Below, in pieces: positions 8,629-20,881 of a stretch of 64,000 nucleotides of DNA. Source of the DNA: Chitinophaga pinensis. Its GTDB lineage: Bacteria; Bacteroidota; Bacteroidia; NS11-12g; UBA955. The translations under genes were made by a program, and so were the position numbers. The notes beneath the pieces are model-generated. The model worked only from the letters and a program-made list of their open reading frames with translations. It was not told the DNA's origin and ran no database searches. How positions within the stretch are numbered: position 1 is the first letter of the stretch; each line of letters opens with the position of its first letter. The stretch is from NCBI GenBank assembly GCA_945877575.1, contig CAMDUE010000005.1, positions 62,001 through 126,000 of the forward strand. The letters are read 5' to 3'.

Positions 8629-9066
8629 ATGGCAAAAGAAATTCAAACTTTTGTAAAACTCCAGGTAAAAGGCGGATCTGCAAATCCGGCACCTCCAATT
8701 GGTCCTGCATTAGGAGCCAAAGGGGTAAACATCATGGACTTTTGCAAACAGTTCAACGCACGTACCCAAGATCAAATGGGTAAAGTCCTGCCGGTGGTTC
8801 TTACAGTGTACACAGATAAGTCTTTTGAGTTCATCATCAAGACTCCTCCTGTAGCTGTACAATTGGTAGAGGTATCTAAAATCAAGAAAGGTTCTGCTGA
8901 GCCAAATCGTAAGAAGGTAGGTTCTGTTTCATGGGACCAAGTTCGTACAATTGCTCAAGACAAAATGCCTGATTTGAATTGTTTCACAATTGAGTCTGCA
9001 ATGAGAATGGTTGCCGGTACTGCACGCAGTATGGGTATTACAATCACAGGAGACGCACCTTTTTAA
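8629..9066 (+). CDS. rplK: 50S ribosomal protein L11
   Basis: The 145-residue protein has the proline-rich N-terminal domain ([20 protein letters not shown]) and the C-terminal rRNA-binding domain ending [14 protein letters not shown]. It forms the GTPase-associated centre with 23S rRNA. Length is normal. It is followed by rplA after 12 nt. Confidence 0.98.
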   Translation: MAKEIQTFVKLQVKGGSANPAPPIGPALGAKGVNIMDFCKQFNARTQDQMGKVLPVVLTVYTDKSFEFIIKTPPVAVQLVEVSKIKKGSAEPNRKKVGSVSWDQVRTIAQDKMPDLNCFTIESAMRMVAGTARSMGITITGDAPF

Positions 9067-9078
9067 TTTTAATCGATT

Positions 9079-9774
9079 ATGAAATTAACAAAAAAGAGAA
9101 AAGAGGCATTGGCTCTTTATGACAATACCAAAGAATATTCATTGTTGGAAGCTGCTGAAATTGTAAAAAAGATCAGCAACACTAAGTTTGATTCTTCTTT
9201 TGATATTGACGTACGTTTGGGTGTTGATCCTCGTCAAGCGAATCAAATGGTTCGTGGTGTGGCATCTTTGCCTCACGGATTGGGAAAGACCGTTCGCGTT
9301 TTGGCGTTAGTAACTCCAGATAAAGAACAAGAAGCAAAAGACGCTGGAGCAGACCACGTTGGTTTGGATGACTATATTGAGAAAATTGCTGCAGGATGGA
9401 CCGACATTGATATCATTGTTGCTATGCCTTCAGTAATGGCTAAATTGGGTCGTTTAGGTAAAATCCTTGGTCCTCGTAACTTAATGCCTAATCCTAAGAG
9501 TGGTACTGTTACTACAGAAGTGGGAAAAGCGGTTATAGAGGTAAAAGCTGGTAAGATTGATTTCAAGGTTGACAAAACCGGTATCATTCACGCTTCAGTA
9601 GGTAAGGTTTCCTTCGACGCTCAGAAATTGAGCGAGAATGCTTTAGAATTGGTACAAGTATTGCACCGTTTGAAGCCTTCAGCAGCTAAAGGAACTTACT
9701 TCAAGAGTATTTTTGTAAGCAGCACCATGAGCCCAGGAGTTGCCGTAGAAGTTAAATCAATCCCAGGAATCTAA
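9079..9774 (+). CDS. rplA: 50S ribosomal protein L1
   Basis: The 231-residue protein carries the L1 signature around residues 120-150 ([20 protein letters not shown]) and the normal two-domain layout. In many bacteria L1 represses translation of its own rplK-rplA message; no operator structure was checked here. It lies 12 nt after rplK and 6 nt before rplJ. Confidence 0.98.
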   Translation: MKLTKKRKEALALYDNTKEYSLLEAAEIVKKISNTKFDSSFDIDVRLGVDPRQANQMVRGVASLPHGLGKTVRVLALVTPDKEQEAKDAGADHVGLDDYIEKIAAGWTDIDIIVAMPSVMAKLGRLGKILGPRNLMPNPKSGTVTTEVGKAVIEVKAGKIDFKVDKTGIIHASVGKVSFDAQKLSENALELVQVLHRLKPSAAKGTYFKSIFVSSTMSPGVAVEVKSIPGI

Positions 9775-9780
9775 TAAGCC

Positions 9781-10302
9781 ATGAGAAAGTCAGAAAAAGA
9801 ACAAATCGTAGCGGAACTGGTTGAAACATTTAACAGTAACGCTTTCGTTTACTTGGCAGATCCAAGTGGATTGTCAGCTAAAAATACAAACGCATTGCGT
9901 CGCATGTTTTTTGAAAACGGCGTAGCCATGCGTGTAGTAAAGAATACTTTGGTGAGAATTGCTATGGAGCAATCAGATAAAGACTTTGGCGATTTGTCAA
10001 CGGTTTTATCAGGTACTACATGTGTATTGACAGGTGAGAATGTAAAAGCACCTGCAACTACTATGAAGAAGTTCCGTGAGAAGTTTGAAGTGCCTAAATT
10101 GAAGGGTGCTTGGATTGACCAAAGCGTGTACATTGGAGATGATCAATTGATCAACTTAGTGAACCTTAAGAGCAAGGAAGATCTTATCGGAGATATTATA
10201 TCTCTGTTGCAGTCTCCTGCGAAGAACGTTATCAGTGCGTTGCAGTCTAATGCTGGACATAAGATTGCTGGCTTGGTAAAAACATTACAAGAAAGAAATT
10301 AA
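9781..10302 (+). CDS. rplJ: 50S ribosomal protein L10
   Basis: The 173-residue protein has the L10 core (VYLADPSGLSAKNTNALRR, VVKNTLVRIAME) and a C-terminal helix that binds L7/L12 dimers to form the ribosomal stalk. It follows rplA by 6 nt, so the long leader seen before rplJ in Escherichia coli is absent. rplL follows after 30 nt. Confidence 0.97.
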   Translation: MRKSEKEQIVAELVETFNSNAFVYLADPSGLSAKNTNALRRMFFENGVAMRVVKNTLVRIAMEQSDKDFGDLSTVLSGTTCVLTGENVKAPATTMKKFREKFEVPKLKGAWIDQSVYIGDDQLINLVNLKSKEDLIGDIISLLQSPAKNVISALQSNAGHKIAGLVKTLQERN

Positions 10303-10332
10303 AAAAAACAATAACACTTAAAAAGTAAAACA

Positions 10333-10710
10333 ATGGTAGATTTAAAAGAATTCGCGAATCAGTTGGTAAATCTTACTGTAAAGGAAGTTAACGAGCTAGC
10401 TCAAATTTTGAAAGACGAGCACGGTATTGAGCCTGCTGCTGCTGCTGTAGCAGTTGCTGCTCCTGCTGCTGGAGGTGACTCTGGTGCTGCTGCTGAGCAA
10501 ACTGAATTTGATGTTATTTTGAAGAACGCTGGTGCTGGTAAATTGCAAGTAGTTAAAGTTGTAAAAGACTTGACTGGTCTTGGATTGAAAGAAGCCAAAG
10601 AATTGGTAGACGGTGCTCCTAAAGCTGTGAAAGAGAAAATATCTAAAGCTGAAGCAGAAGATATCGCAGCTAAATTGAAGGAAGCCGGTGCCGAAGTTGA
10701 AGTTAAGTAA
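10333..10710 (+). CDS. rplL: 50S ribosomal protein L7/L12
   Basis: The 125-residue protein has an N-terminal dimerisation region ([20 protein letters not shown]), an Ala/Gly-rich hinge (about residues 35-55) and the C-terminal domain ([20 protein letters not shown] to the end) that recruits translation factors. The hinge is long and Ala-rich but normal for the family. An attenuator-like hairpin follows. Confidence 0.98.
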   Translation: MVDLKEFANQLVNLTVKEVNELAQILKDEHGIEPAAAAVAVAAPAAGGDSGAAAEQTEFDVILKNAGAGKLQVVKVVKDLTGLGLKEAKELVDGAPKAVKEKISKAEAEDIAAKLKEAGAEVEVK

Positions 10711-10730
10711 TATCACCAACTAGAACCTCC

Positions 10731-10758
10731 AAAGCCCCTGGTAAACCCAAGGGGCTTT
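10731..10758 (+). terminator. Hairpin between rplL and rpoB (attenuator-like)
   Basis: A 9-bp stem pairs AAAGCCCCT (10731-10739) with AGGGGCTTT (10750-10758), with a 10-nt loop and only a short T-run. This is where Escherichia coli also has a partial terminator that lowers rpoBC expression relative to ribosomal proteins. Partial termination is inferred. Confidence 0.7.
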
Positions 10759-10811
10759 TGGGCGTTATTTACAGTATAACTCCCATTGTAAAACATTAAA
10801 AAAACAAAACA

Positions 10812-13800
10812 TTGAGTACTACATCAAATAAACGTATTTCTTTTGGCAAGGTACAACACGCCATAGAATACCCCGATTTCTTGGACGTTCAGTTGAAGTC
10901 CTTCCAAGAATTCTTCCAATTGGATACCCCCTCAGATAATAGAGAAGGTGAAGGATTGTTCAAAGTATTCCGTGAGAATTTTCCTATTAGCGATACTAGG
11001 AGTATTTTCACATTGGAGTTTTTAGACTACTTCGTAGATCCACCGCGTTACACTCTTGAAGAGTGTATTGAGCGTGGATTGACTTACGCTGTTCCATTGA
11101 AAGCTAAATTAAAATTAAGCTGTAACGATGCTGAACACGAAGATTTTGAAACCATTGTTCAAGATGTTTATCTTGGAACTTTGCCGTACATGACTCCCAA
11201 CGGTACTTTTATTGTTAATGGTGCTGAACGTGTTATTGTGAGTCAGTTGCATCGTTCTCCAGGAGTATTTTTTGGACAAAGCACGCACTCAAACGGAACC
11301 AAGTTGTATTCAGCCCGTGTTATTCCTTTTAAAGGTTCATGGATTGAATTTGCAACTGACGTTAACGCCGTTATGTATGCGTACATTGATCGTAAGAAAA
11401 AGTTTCCTGTAACCACGCTCTTGAGAGCGATTGGTTTTGAAAGCGACAAAGATATTTTAGATATCTTCGGTTTGAGCGAAGAAGTTAAAGTTTCTAAGGC
11501 CGGTTTGAAGCGCGTGGTTGGTCGTAAATTGGCCGCTCGTGTTTTGAAAACATGGATAGAAGACTTCGTAGATGAAGATACCGGTGAGGTTGTTTCTATT
11601 GAGCGTAACGAAGTGATTTTGGAACGCGATACAGAAATCCAAGAAGACCATATTGATACCATAATTGAAGCAGGTGTAAAGTCCATTATTTTAAGTACTC
11701 AAGGTGATGGTGATACTGATTACTCAGTTATTTACAATACTCTTCAAAAAGATACATCAAACAACGGTAAAGAGGCCCTAGAGGTAATTTATCGTCAGTT
11801 GAGGAATGCAGATCCCCCAGACGAGGAGACCGCCCGTGGAATCATTGAGCGTTTATTCTTCTCAGATAAGCGTTATGATTTGGGTGAAGTAGGTCGTTAC
11901 AGAATTAACAAAAAGTTAAAATTAGATCATTCTATGGATGTTCGAGTTTTAACGAAAGATGACATTATTTCAATCATCAAATATTTGATTTTCTTGTACA
12001 ACGGTGACGAAGTACTAGATGATATTGATCACTTGTCTAATCGTCGTGTTCGTACAGTAGGTGAGCAGTTGTATGCTCAGTTTGGTGTAGGATTAGCGCG
12101 TATGGCGAGAACTATCCGTGAGAAAATGAATATTCGTGACAATGAAGTTTTCACGCCTCAAGATTTGGTGAATGCTCGTACATTGTCTTCGGTTATCAAT
12201 TCATTCTTTGGAACCAATCAGCTTTCTCAATTCTTAGATCAAATCAATCCTTTGGCGGAGATCACACACAAACGTCGTTTGAGTGCACTTGGTCCAGGTG
12301 GTTTGAGCAGAGAAAGAGCAGGTTTTGAGGTTCGTGACGTACACTATACGCACTACGGACGTTTATGTACCATTGAGACTCCTGAAGGACCAAACATTGG
12401 TTTGATTTCATCGTTGTGTGTACACGCGAAAATCAACGGAATGGGATTCTTGGAAACTCCATACAGACAAGTAGAAAAAGGTAAAATTACTGGAGATATA
12501 ATTTATCTAAGTGCTGAAGAAGAAGACGGGAAAACTATTGCACAGGCAAATGCTGTTTTGGATGATAAAGGAAACTTTAAAACTGAACTGGTAAAGAGCC
12601 GCAAAGAGGGTGACTTTCCGTTGGTTAACCCTGAGCAGTTAGATTATATGGACGTTGCTCCCAACCAGATTGTATCTATTGCTGCATCGTTGATTCCTTT
12701 CTTGGAACACGATGATGCTAACCGTGCATTGATGGGATCTAACATGCAGCGTCAGGCAGTGCCATTGTTGGTGCCTGAAGCGCCTATTGTAGGTACTGGT
12801 TTGGAGGAGAAAGTGGCTAGAGATAGTCGTTCAATGGTGAATTCTGAAGGGAACGGTGTTATTGTGTCGGTTGATGCGCGCGAAATCACTGTTAAATATG
12901 ATTACGATGACAACGATAATTTGGTAAGCTTTACTGGCGATACCAAAACGTATCCCTTAATCAAGTTCCGCAGAACCAACCAAAACTCTTGTATCAATCT
13001 TCGTCCAAGCGTGAAATTGGGAGATCGTGTTACCAAAGGACAGGTACTATCTGAAGGATATGCAACCCAAGGGGGTGAATTGGCTTTGGGTCGTAACTTG
13101 CAAGTAGCTTATATGCCTTGGCAAGGTTACAACTTTGAGGACGCGATTGTTATTTCTGAGCGTGTAGTGAAGGAAGATATGTATACCACAATTTACATCA
13201 CTGAATATGAATTGGAAGTTCGTGACACCAAACGTGGTGAGGAAGAATTGACCAACGATATTCCGAATGTTAGTGAAGAAATGACCAAGAACTTAGATGA
13301 TTTTGGTTTGATTCGTGTGGGTGCAGAAGTTAAAGAAGGTGATATCTTGATCGGTAAAATCACTCCAAAGGGTGAGACTGAGCCTTCTCCTGAAGAAAAA
13401 TTGTTAAGAGCAATCTTCGGAGATAAGGCAGGAGATGTGAAAGATGCTTCTTTGAAAGCGCCTCCAGGTGCACAAGGGGTTGTTATTGAAAAGAAATTAT
13501 TCAGTAAATCTAAGAAAGACAAGAATACCCGTACTTCAGACAAATCAAAACTTCAAAAGATGGAAGATGACCATAGGAAGGATTTGAATAATCTGAAGGA
13601 TGAATTGGTTAAGAAGTTGTTCGCTATTGTGAACGGTAAAACTAGCCAAGGCGTATTCAATATGTACAGCGAAGAGTTGATTCCTAAGGGAACTAAATTC
13701 ACTCAGAAGAATTTATTGGCCATTGATTATACCAATGTGAACTACATGAATTGGTTATCAGATGACGATAAAAATGATCTGATTGTGCGTTTATTGAAAA

Positions 13801-14615
13801 ACTATATCAATGTTTACAACGAGAAAGTAACCAACTTCAAGCGCGAGCAATATTCTATCAGCGTTGGTGACGAGTTGCCTACAGGTATCTTGAAATTAGC
13901 GAAGGTTTATGTTGCAAATAAACGTAAGTTGAAGGTGGGAGATAAGATGGCGGGTCGTCACGGAAACAAGGGTATTGTTGCTCGTATTGTTCGTGAGGAA
14001 GATATGCCATTCTTGGATGACGGAACTCCAATGGACATCGTGTTGAACCCATTGGGTGTACCTTCACGTATGAACTTGGGTCAGATCTACGAAACCGTAT
14101 TGGGTTGGGCTGGAAAAGAGTTGGGCGTAAAATTTGCGACTCCAATTTTTGATGGCGCTTCACTTCAAGATATTCAAGATTATACTCGTAAAGCAGGTAT
14201 TCCTGATAACGGTTTGGTGTATTTGAATAACGGCTTGACCGGTGAGAAGTTTGACCAACCTACTACAGTAGGTGTGAGTTACATGTTGAAACTTGGACAC
14301 ATGGTTGATGATAAGATGCACGCCCGTTCAATTGGTCCTTACTCGTTGATTACTCAACAGCCATTGGGTGGTAAGGCTCAGTTCGGAGGACAGCGTTTCG
14401 GTGAGATGGAGGTATGGGCATTGGAGGCATTTGGTGCTTCGAATATCCTTCGTGAAATCTTGACGATCAAGTCTGACGATATCATGGGTAGAGCTAAAGC
14501 TTATGAGGCCATAGTGAAAGGTGATAACATCACACAAGTTGGTACTCCTGAGTCATTCAATGTATTGATCCATGAACTTCGTGGTTTGGGTCTAGAATTA
14601 TCATTTTTGGAATAA
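10812..14615 (+). CDS. rpoB: DNA-directed RNA polymerase subunit beta
   Basis: The 1267-residue protein is full-length RpoB. Visible hallmarks are the N-terminal lobe ([16 protein letters not shown]), the fork/rifampicin region (about residues 480-540, [20 protein letters not shown]), GRHGNKG in the C-terminal half and the final [20 protein letters not shown]. The start appears to be TTG at 10812: an in-frame TAA lies just upstream and no ATG occurs before the conserved YPDFLDVQ block. It lies about 100 nt after rplL behind an attenuator-like hairpin, and rpoC follows after 19 nt. Confidence 0.97.
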   Translation: MSTTSNKRISFGKVQHAIEYPDFLDVQLKSFQEFFQLDTPSDNREGEGLFKVFRENFPISDTRSIFTLEFLDYFVDPPRYTLEECIERGLTYAVPLKAKLKLSCNDAEHEDFETIVQDVYLGTLPYMTPNGTFIVNGAERVIVSQLHRSPGVFFGQSTHSNGTKLYSARVIPFKGSWIEFATDVNAVMYAYIDRKKKFPVTTLLRAIGFESDKDILDIFGLSEEVKVSKAGLKRVVGRKLAARVLKTWIEDFVDEDTGEVVSIERNEVILERDTEIQEDHIDTIIEAGVKSIILSTQGDGDTDYSVIYNTLQKDTSNNGKEALEVIYRQLRNADPPDEETARGIIERLFFSDKRYDLGEVGRYRINKKLKLDHSMDVRVLTKDDIISIIKYLIFLYNGDEVLDDIDHLSNRRVRTVGEQLYAQFGVGLARMARTIREKMNIRDNEVFTPQDLVNARTLSSVINSFFGTNQLSQFLDQINPLAEITHKRRLSALGPGGLSRERAGFEVRDVHYTHYGRLCTIETPEGPNIGLISSLCVHAKINGMGFLETPYRQVEKGKITGDIIYLSAEEEDGKTIAQANAVLDDKGNFKTELVKSRKEGDFPLVNPEQLDYMDVAPNQIVSIAASLIPFLEHDDANRALMGSNMQRQAVPLLVPEAPIVGTGLEEKVARDSRSMVNSEGNGVIVSVDAREITVKYDYDDNDNLVSFTGDTKTYPLIKFRRTNQNSCINLRPSVKLGDRVTKGQVLSEGYATQGGELALGRNLQVAYMPWQGYNFEDAIVISERVVKEDMYTTIYITEYELEVRDTKRGEEELTNDIPNVSEEMTKNLDDFGLIRVGAEVKEGDILIGKITPKGETEPSPEEKLLRAIFGDKAGDVKDASLKAPPGAQGVVIEKKLFSKSKKDKNTRTSDKSKLQKMEDDHRKDLNNLKDELVKKLFAIVNGKTSQGVFNMYSEELIPKGTKFTQKNLLAIDYTNVNYMNWLSDDDKNDLIVRLLKNYINVYNEKVTNFKREQYSISVGDELPTGILKLAKVYVANKRKLKVGDKMAGRHGNKGIVARIVREEDMPFLDDGTPMDIVLNPLGVPSRMNLGQIYETVLGWAGKELGVKFATPIFDGASLQDIQDYTRKAGIPDNGLVYLNNGLTGEKFDQPTTVGVSYMLKLGHMVDDKMHARSIGPYSLITQQPLGGKAQFGGQRFGEMEVWALEAFGASNILREILTIKSDDIMGRAKAYEAIVKGDNITQVGTPESFNVLIHELRGLGLELSFLE

Positions 14616-14634
14616 TCCTGCATAAAGAAAGAAA

Positions 14635-17600
14635 ATGCAACTTCAGAAAAAAAATCAAAAAATCGGGAGCAACTTTAGTAAAGTGAGAATTTCACTTTCC
14701 TCCCCTGAAATCATATTACGCCGTAGTTTTGGTGAAGTAGTAAAACCTGAAACCATCAACTACAGAAGTTACAAGCCAGAAATGGGAGGTCTCTTCTGCG
14801 AGCGTATTTTTGGACCTATCAAGGATTATGAGTGCCATTGCGGTAAGTACAAGCGTATTCGTTATAAAGGAATTGTTTGTGACCGTTGTGGTGTTGAGGT
14901 AACTGAAAAGAAAGTACGTCGTGAGCGTATGGGTCACATCAATTTGGTGGTACCTGTAGCGCATATTTGGTACTTCCGTTCATTGCCAAACAAAATTGGT
15001 TACTTGTTGGGTATTCCAACCAAGAAGTTAGACATGGTGGTTTACTACGAACGTTACGTAGTAATTCAGCCAGGTATTTCTACCAATGTAAATAACCTTG
15101 ATTTATTATCAGAGGAAGAATATTTAGACATTTTAGACTCTTTACCAAAAGAGAATCAAATGTTGGAAGATTCTGATCCAAATAAATTCATCGCTAAGAT
15201 GGGTGCTGAAGCTTTGGAAGATTTGCTTAAACGCGTGAATCTTGATACTTTAAGTTACGATCTTCGTATTCAAGCGGCTACTGAAACTTCTCAGCAGCGT
15301 AAGCAAGAAGCGTTGAAACGTTTGAAAGTAATTGAAAGCTTCCGAAGTGCACAGAAAACAGGTGAAAATCGCCCTGAGTGGATGATCATGCGCATGTTGC
15401 CTGTAATTCCACCAGAATTGCGTCCTTTGGTTCCTTTGGAAGGTGGACGTTTCGCTACTTCAGATTTGAACGATCTTTACCGTCGTGTAATTATTCGTAA
15501 CAACCGTTTGAAGCGTTTGGTGGAAATCAAAGCTCCAGACGTAATCTTGAGAAACGAAAAACGTATGTTGCAAGAGGCGGTAGATTCCTTGTTGGATAAT
15601 ACCCGTCGTGCAAGTGCCGTTAAGAGTGAGGGTAACCGTCCGTTGAAATCTTTGAGCGATATGCTTAAAGGTAAGCAAGGTCGTTTCCGTCAGAACTTAT
15701 TGGGTAAGCGTGTTGACTATTCTGGTCGTTCGGTAATTGTGGTAGGTCCTACTTTGAAATTGAATGAGTGTGGATTACCCAAAAACATGGCTGCGGAATT
15801 GTTTAAACCGTTCATCATTCGTAAGTTGATTGAGCGCGGTATTGTTAAAACAGTAAAAACAGCAAAGAAAATAGTTGAGAAGAAGGATCCAGTAATTTGG
15901 GATATTTTAGAAAATATCTTGAAAGGACACCCTGTACTTCTTAACCGTGCTCCTACGCTTCACAGATTGGGTATTCAGTCTTTCCAACCAAAGTTGGTAG
16001 AAGGTAAAGCTATTCAGTTACACCCCTTAGTTTGTGCGGGTTTCAACGCCGACTTTGACGGTGACCAAATGGCGGTGCACGTACCATTGGGTAATGCTGC
16101 GATTGCTGAAGCTCAATTGTTAATGTTGGCGAGTCACAATATTTTGAACCCTGCCAACGGTTCTCCAATCACAGTACCTTCTCAGGACATGATCTTGGGT
16201 CTGTATTACATCACTAAGCAGCGTAAGAGTACTCCTGAGCATCCAGTTGTGGGTGAAGGTTTGACTTTCTACGGTGCCGAAGAGGTGATCATTGCCTATA
16301 ATGAGGGTAAAGCTGAATTGCATGCTTTAATCAAGTGTAGAGTAAAGGTTCGTGAAAATGGTGAGTTAAAATGGAAGTTGATTGATACTTCTGTTGGACG
16401 TATATTGTTTAATCAGGTTGTGCCTGAGCAAGTGGGATTCATCAACGAATTGTTGAAGAAAAAGAACTTGCGCGACATCATTGCTGAAGTTATTCGTATT
16501 TCTGGTGTAGCAGCAGCAGCTGACTTCCTAGATGATATCAAGAATCTTGGTTTCCACTATGCATTCCGCGGTGGATTGAGCTTTAACTTGAGCAACGTTA
16601 AAATTCCTACTGAAAAAGAGGAATTGGTAACCAAAGCAATGGATGAAGTTCGCGAGATTCAATCAAATGCCGATATGGGATTCATCACCAACAACGAGCG
16701 TTACAACCAAGTAATTGACTTGTGGACACGTGTGAACAACCAGTTGGCTAAGGTATTGATCAACGAATTGCAAAACGACGATCAAGGATTCAACCCAATT
16801 TATATGATGTTGGATTCTGGAGCGCGTGGTTCTAAAGAGCAAATTCGTCAGTTGGGCGGTATGCGTGGATTGATGGCTAAGCCTCAGAAGAACAGCAACA
16901 GCGGATCAGGAGATACCATTGAGAACCCAATTATTTCAAACTTTAAAGAAGGTTTGAACGTATTGGAATATTTTGTATCAACGCACGGTGCTCGTAAAGG
17001 TCTTGCGGATACGGCTTTGAAAACGGCTGACGCAGGTTACTTGACTCGTCGTTTGCATGACGTAGCTCAAGACGTAGTAATTGTTGAAGCTGACTGTGGT
17101 ACCTTAAGAGGTATCAATATGACGGCTATTTTAACCAATGACGAGATTACAGAATCCTTGTATGATCGTATCTTGGGTAGAACAGCGTTAGATGATGTTT
17201 ATCATCCAGAAACTGGCGAGAAATTGATTGCTGCCGGACATGAAATCAACGAAGAAGGAGCAACATCTATTGAAGCAGCGGGTATTGAAGAAGTTGAAAT
17301 TCGTTCAGTATTGACTTGCGAAACTTTGGGTGGTGTTTGTTCACGTTGTTACGGTCGTAACTTGGCAACTGGAAGAATGGTTCAACGCGGTGAAGCTGTG
17401 GGTGTTATTGCAGCACAGTCAATCGGTGAGCCTGGTACTCAGTTGACATTGAGAACGTTCCACACGGGTGGTGCCGCGTTAAACATTGCGGCTGAAAACA
17501 CCATGGATACCAAATACGAAGGGGTAGTAAGTTTTGACGGTATGCGTACCGTTGAAAAAGAAACCATTGACAACAACACAGGTGAAAACAAAACTGCGGT

Positions 17601-18939
17601 TGTGGTATTGGGTCGTTCAGGTGAGATCAGAATCTTGGATCCAAAATTGAAAACTGTAATCACTACTTACAACATTCCTTATGGTGCTGAGTTGATGGTT
17701 AAAGAAGGTCAAAAGGTGAAGAAATCTGATTTATTGTGTACTTGGGATCCATTTAATACCTTGATTATATCTGACATTACTGGTAAGGTAGAGTTTGATA
17801 ATATCATAGAAGGTATTAACATGCGTGAAGAAGGTGATGAGCAAACCGGTCTATCTGAAATGGTTATTACTGAATCTAAAGATAAAACTAAGGTTCCAGT
17901 ATTCCGTGTAGAAGATGGTGAAGGCAACATCAAAACCTTCAACTTGCCTGTTAAATCTATCTTGGTTGCAAAGAATGGTCAAACCGTTAAAGCGGGAGAT
18001 ATTTTGGCAAAAATGCCACGTTCTGCTACTCGTACTCGAGATATTACAGGTGGTCTTCCTCGTGTAACTGAGTTGTTTGAAGCTCGTAACCCATCCAACC
18101 CAGCAGTAGTTGCTGAAACCGATGGTGTTGTTACTTATGGTGTTTCAAAGCGTGGTAATCAAGAGATCATCATCACTTCTAAAGATGGTGAAGTTAAACA
18201 TTTCCAAGTTTCTTTGTCTAAGCATATCTTGGTTCACGATGGTGACTATGTACGTGCAGGTCAACCATTGTCTGATGGAGCAATCACTCCTCAAGATATT
18301 CTTCGTGTAGAAGGACCAGCAGCCGTGCAACGTTACGTATTGAATGGTATCCAAGAGGTTTATAACCTTCAGGGTGTAAAAATCAATGATAAACATATTG
18401 AGGTTATCGTTCGTCAGATGATGCAGAAAATGGAAATTGTTGATCCAGGTGATACACGTTTCTTGGAAGCAGAAGCCGTTGATAAATGGACTTTGCAAAA
18501 AGAAAATGACTGGATTTACGATAAGAAATTTGTAACAGATGCTGGTGAAAGTGATGTTATGCATGCTGGACAGATTGTAAGTTTGAAAGAACTACGTCAA
18601 GAAAACAGTGCATTGCGTCGTCAAGATAAGCGTTTGGTTGAATTCCGTGATGCGGTTCCTGCTACTGCTACTCCTATATTGCAAGGTATTACCAAAGCAT
18701 CTTTGGGTACTCAAAGCTTTATGAGTGCGGCATCGTTCCAGGAAACCACCAAGGTGTTGAACGAAGCAGCAATATCTGGTAAAGTAGATGAATTGAAAGG
18801 TCTAAAAGAAAACGTAATCGTTGGACATTTGATTCCTGCTGGAACAGGTATGAGAGCTATACAAAACGTTGTAACTGGATCTCGTGAAGAATACGATCGT
18901 TTGATGGCCTCTAAAATGGCTTTTGAAGACGAAGATTAA
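14635..18939 (+). CDS. rpoC: DNA-directed RNA polymerase subunit beta'
   Basis: The 1434-residue protein is full-length RpoC. The N-terminal zinc site is visible ([13 protein letters not shown] then CDRCGVEV), and the catalytic magnesium loop NADFDGDQ starts at residue 471 with Asp 473, 475 and 477. A second Cys cluster ([13 protein letters not shown]) lies in the C-terminal half. The gene closes the tRNA-tuf-rpoBC block and is followed by a strong terminator. Confidence 0.98.
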   Translation: MQLQKKNQKIGSNFSKVRISLSSPEIILRRSFGEVVKPETINYRSYKPEMGGLFCERIFGPIKDYECHCGKYKRIRYKGIVCDRCGVEVTEKKVRRERMGHINLVVPVAHIWYFRSLPNKIGYLLGIPTKKLDMVVYYERYVVIQPGISTNVNNLDLLSEEEYLDILDSLPKENQMLEDSDPNKFIAKMGAEALEDLLKRVNLDTLSYDLRIQAATETSQQRKQEALKRLKVIESFRSAQKTGENRPEWMIMRMLPVIPPELRPLVPLEGGRFATSDLNDLYRRVIIRNNRLKRLVEIKAPDVILRNEKRMLQEAVDSLLDNTRRASAVKSEGNRPLKSLSDMLKGKQGRFRQNLLGKRVDYSGRSVIVVGPTLKLNECGLPKNMAAELFKPFIIRKLIERGIVKTVKTAKKIVEKKDPVIWDILENILKGHPVLLNRAPTLHRLGIQSFQPKLVEGKAIQLHPLVCAGFNADFDGDQMAVHVPLGNAAIAEAQLLMLASHNILNPANGSPITVPSQDMILGLYYITKQRKSTPEHPVVGEGLTFYGAEEVIIAYNEGKAELHALIKCRVKVRENGELKWKLIDTSVGRILFNQVVPEQVGFINELLKKKNLRDIIAEVIRISGVAAAADFLDDIKNLGFHYAFRGGLSFNLSNVKIPTEKEELVTKAMDEVREIQSNADMGFITNNERYNQVIDLWTRVNNQLAKVLINELQNDDQGFNPIYMMLDSGARGSKEQIRQLGGMRGLMAKPQKNSNSGSGDTIENPIISNFKEGLNVLEYFVSTHGARKGLADTALKTADAGYLTRRLHDVAQDVVIVEADCGTLRGINMTAILTNDEITESLYDRILGRTALDDVYHPETGEKLIAAGHEINEEGATSIEAAGIEEVEIRSVLTCETLGGVCSRCYGRNLATGRMVQRGEAVGVIAAQSIGEPGTQLTLRTFHTGGAALNIAAENTMDTKYEGVVSFDGMRTVEKETIDNNTGENKTAVVVLGRSGEIRILDPKLKTVITTYNIPYGAELMVKEGQKVKKSDLLCTWDPFNTLIISDITGKVEFDNIIEGINMREEGDEQTGLSEMVITESKDKTKVPVFRVEDGEGNIKTFNLPVKSILVAKNGQTVKAGDILAKMPRSATRTRDITGGLPRVTELFEARNPSNPAVVAETDGVVTYGVSKRGNQEIIITSKDGEVKHFQVSLSKHILVHDGDYVRAGQPLSDGAITPQDILRVEGPAAVQRYVLNGIQEVYNLQGVKINDKHIEVIVRQMMQKMEIVDPGDTRFLEAEAVDKWTLQKENDWIYDKKFVTDAGESDVMHAGQIVSLKELRQENSALRRQDKRLVEFRDAVPATATPILQGITKASLGTQSFMSAASFQETTKVLNEAAISGKVDELKGLKENVIVGHLIPAGTGMRAIQNVVTGSREEYDRLMASKMAFEDED

Positions 18940-18960
18940 TATTCTTTCTTAACCCAAATA

Positions 18961-18995
18961 AAAAGGCCACCTCAATAGGGTGGCCTTTTCTTTTT
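18961..18995 (+). terminator. Strong terminator after rpoC
   Basis: An 11-bp perfect stem pairs AAAAGGCCACC (18961-18971) with GGTGGCCTTTT (18979-18989) around a 7-nt loop, followed by a T-rich run. The A-run on the other side means it can also stop transcription from the convergent ABC exporter gene. Confidence 0.9.
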
Positions 18996-19012
18996 TAAAT
19001 AAAAATGGGATG

Positions 19013-20767
19013 CTATTTGTGAGAAATTTGGGTTTCGTATAGTTGTTTGTAATGACCGTCTTGAGCCAGTAATTCTGACGGAGTGCCTTTTTCAACAATG
19101 TTGCCCGATTCAACAACCATGATTTGGTTGCAATGTTTAATGGTACTCAATCGGTGTGCGATGACCACAGCCGTTCGGTTTTTCAATAATAGTTCAATGG
19201 CTTTTTGAATCAACGATTCTGATTGTGAATCAATGGAACTCGTAGCCTCATCTAAAATGATGATGTCTGGATCTACAGCCAAAGCTCTGAGAAATGAAAT
19301 CAATTGTCGTTGCCCTTGGGAAAGTGATAGTCCCCTTTCCATGACATTGAAATCAAGGGCTCCGGGCAGGTTTTTGATGAATTCCCAGGCGCCAATTTCT
19401 TCGGCGATGGATTGGAATTTTTGTTGATGAAGATTTTCCTGTTTCAAACTTAAGTTTGATTCAATGGAGCCGCTGAACAAGAAAACATCTTGTAGTACAA
19501 ACGCTATTCTCTTTCTTAAAGAGGGAAGGTGATAATTTTGAACTTCTTGATCATCAATTAAAATTTGTCCTTTTTCGTGTTGGTAATTGTAGGTGATTAA
19601 ATTGGCTATTGAAGTCTTTCCAGAACCCGTTGAGCCAATGATTGCCAAAGATTTTCCCGGTTCTAAAAGAAAAGAAACATCTTTCAGGATCCAATGATTT
19701 TCTGACTGATTGTATCTGAACCAAACGTTTTTAAATTCAATTTTACCGTTGAGTTTTTGGGGGATTATTTCACCGTTATGTTCTTGGTTTTCCGTAGCAT
19801 CGAGCAGATTGAAAATGCGCTCTGCTGCTACAATGCCCATTTGAATGTTGTTGAATCTATCTGCAATAGCTCTGACAGGTCTAAAAAACAAATTAATGAA
19901 CATGATGAATGCGGTTACCTCGCCCAAGTGCAGATTTTTTTCGAAGATTTGAATGCTTCCGTAGGAGATGATGATGGCAAAAGATAGGGCTACCAAGACT
20001 TCCACCATAGGAAAAAAGACAGAATAATAGAATATACTCTTGAAGTTAGCATCTCTATGTTTCCTGTTGATGTTTTTGAATTTGGAATACTCTGATTTTT
20101 GCTGATTGAACAATTGAATGACTCCCATGCCTGTGATTCGTTCTTGAAGGAAGGCATTCAATGCGGCCACCTGATTTCTGACCTCTTGGAAGGTGTCACG
20201 CGTTCCCTTCCGGAAGTAGTTGCCTGCCCAAATCAAAAGGGGAATAACGGTTAGTGTGAGCAGAGTCAACTTCCAATTGATTAAAAACATGCAGAAGAGA
20301 ATAGCTACAATTTGTACCAAATCTCCCAAAATGGTGATGATTCCTGACGAAAACAAATCGGTAATGGTTTGAACATCGGTGATGGAGCGAGTGACTGCGG
20401 TACCAACGGGAGTTTTGTCAAAAAAGGATAGCTTCAAGTGGGTCAAGTGATCATAAATGTATTGCCTCAATTTTAATATGATGGACTGGGCAATTTTTTC
20501 AGACAGGTAAGAATTGTAAAATGCAATAATTGTTTGTGCTATAAGCCAAATCAAGAGTATCAATGCCCATAGCTCTAGTTGATTGAAGTGCCGAGCCATG
20601 ATCACGTGATCTATGATGTATTGGTATAAGTTGGGTTGTAATGCGGTTAATAAGCTTTGAACCACAGTAAGAAATGCTGCAAATAGAATGGCTGAGCGTT
20701 GGAAATCGGCGATTTTTAAGAGTCTAATGAACAGATGCCAGTGATTGGTGGTTTGTTTGTTTGCCAT
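19013..20767 (-). CDS. ABC exporter, fused membrane and ATPase domains (MsbA/MdlB type)
   Basis: The 584-residue half-transporter has six membrane helices (about residues 20-300) and a nucleotide-binding domain. Walker A is GSTGSGKTS at 378-386, the signature LSQGQ at 482-486, Walker B ILDEATSS with Asp506-Glu507, and the switch His at 538. All ATPase residues are intact, so a homodimeric or paired exporter is expected. Substrates in this family range from lipids to drugs and peptides and cannot be assigned. It is divergent from the deoxynucleoside kinase gene, with 114 nt between the starts. Confidence 0.92.
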   Translation of the reverse strand: MANKQTTNHWHLFIRLLKIADFQRSAILFAAFLTVVQSLLTALQPNLYQYIIDHVIMARHFNQLELWALILLIWLIAQTIIAFYNSYLSEKIAQSIILKLRQYIYDHLTHLKLSFFDKTPVGTAVTRSITDVQTITDLFSSGIITILGDLVQIVAILFCMFLINWKLTLLTLTVIPLLIWAGNYFRKGTRDTFQEVRNQVAALNAFLQERITGMGVIQLFNQQKSEYSKFKNINRKHRDANFKSIFYYSVFFPMVEVLVALSFAIIISYGSIQIFEKNLHLGEVTAFIMFINLFFRPVRAIADRFNNIQMGIVAAERIFNLLDATENQEHNGEIIPQKLNGKIEFKNVWFRYNQSENHWILKDVSFLLEPGKSLAIIGSTGSGKTSIANLITYNYQHEKGQILIDDQEVQNYHLPSLRKRIAFVLQDVFLFSGSIESNLSLKQENLHQQKFQSIAEEIGAWEFIKNLPGALDFNVMERGLSLSQGQRQLISFLRALAVDPDIIILDEATSSIDSQSESLIQKAIELLLKNRTAVVIAHRLSTIKHCNQIMVVESGNIVEKGTPSELLAQDGHYKQLYETQISHK

Positions 20768-20869
20768 TTTATGGAAAGAAGTTGCAAATGTCGGATTTGT
20801 ATAGTGTAACCGTGATTTTGTGTAAAACTTTTATTGCCTTAAAATGCCAAAACCCTCGTTTTCATGGTT

Positions 20870-20877
20870 TAATATTG
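20870..20877 (+). promoter_or_regulatory. -7-like box TAATATTG, leaderless spacing
   Basis: TAATATTG differs from TAnnTTTG at one position and ends 4 nt before the ATG at 20882, the same spacing seen at several other genes here. Transcription would begin at or next to the start codon. Confidence 0.4.
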
Positions 20878-20881
20878 CACT

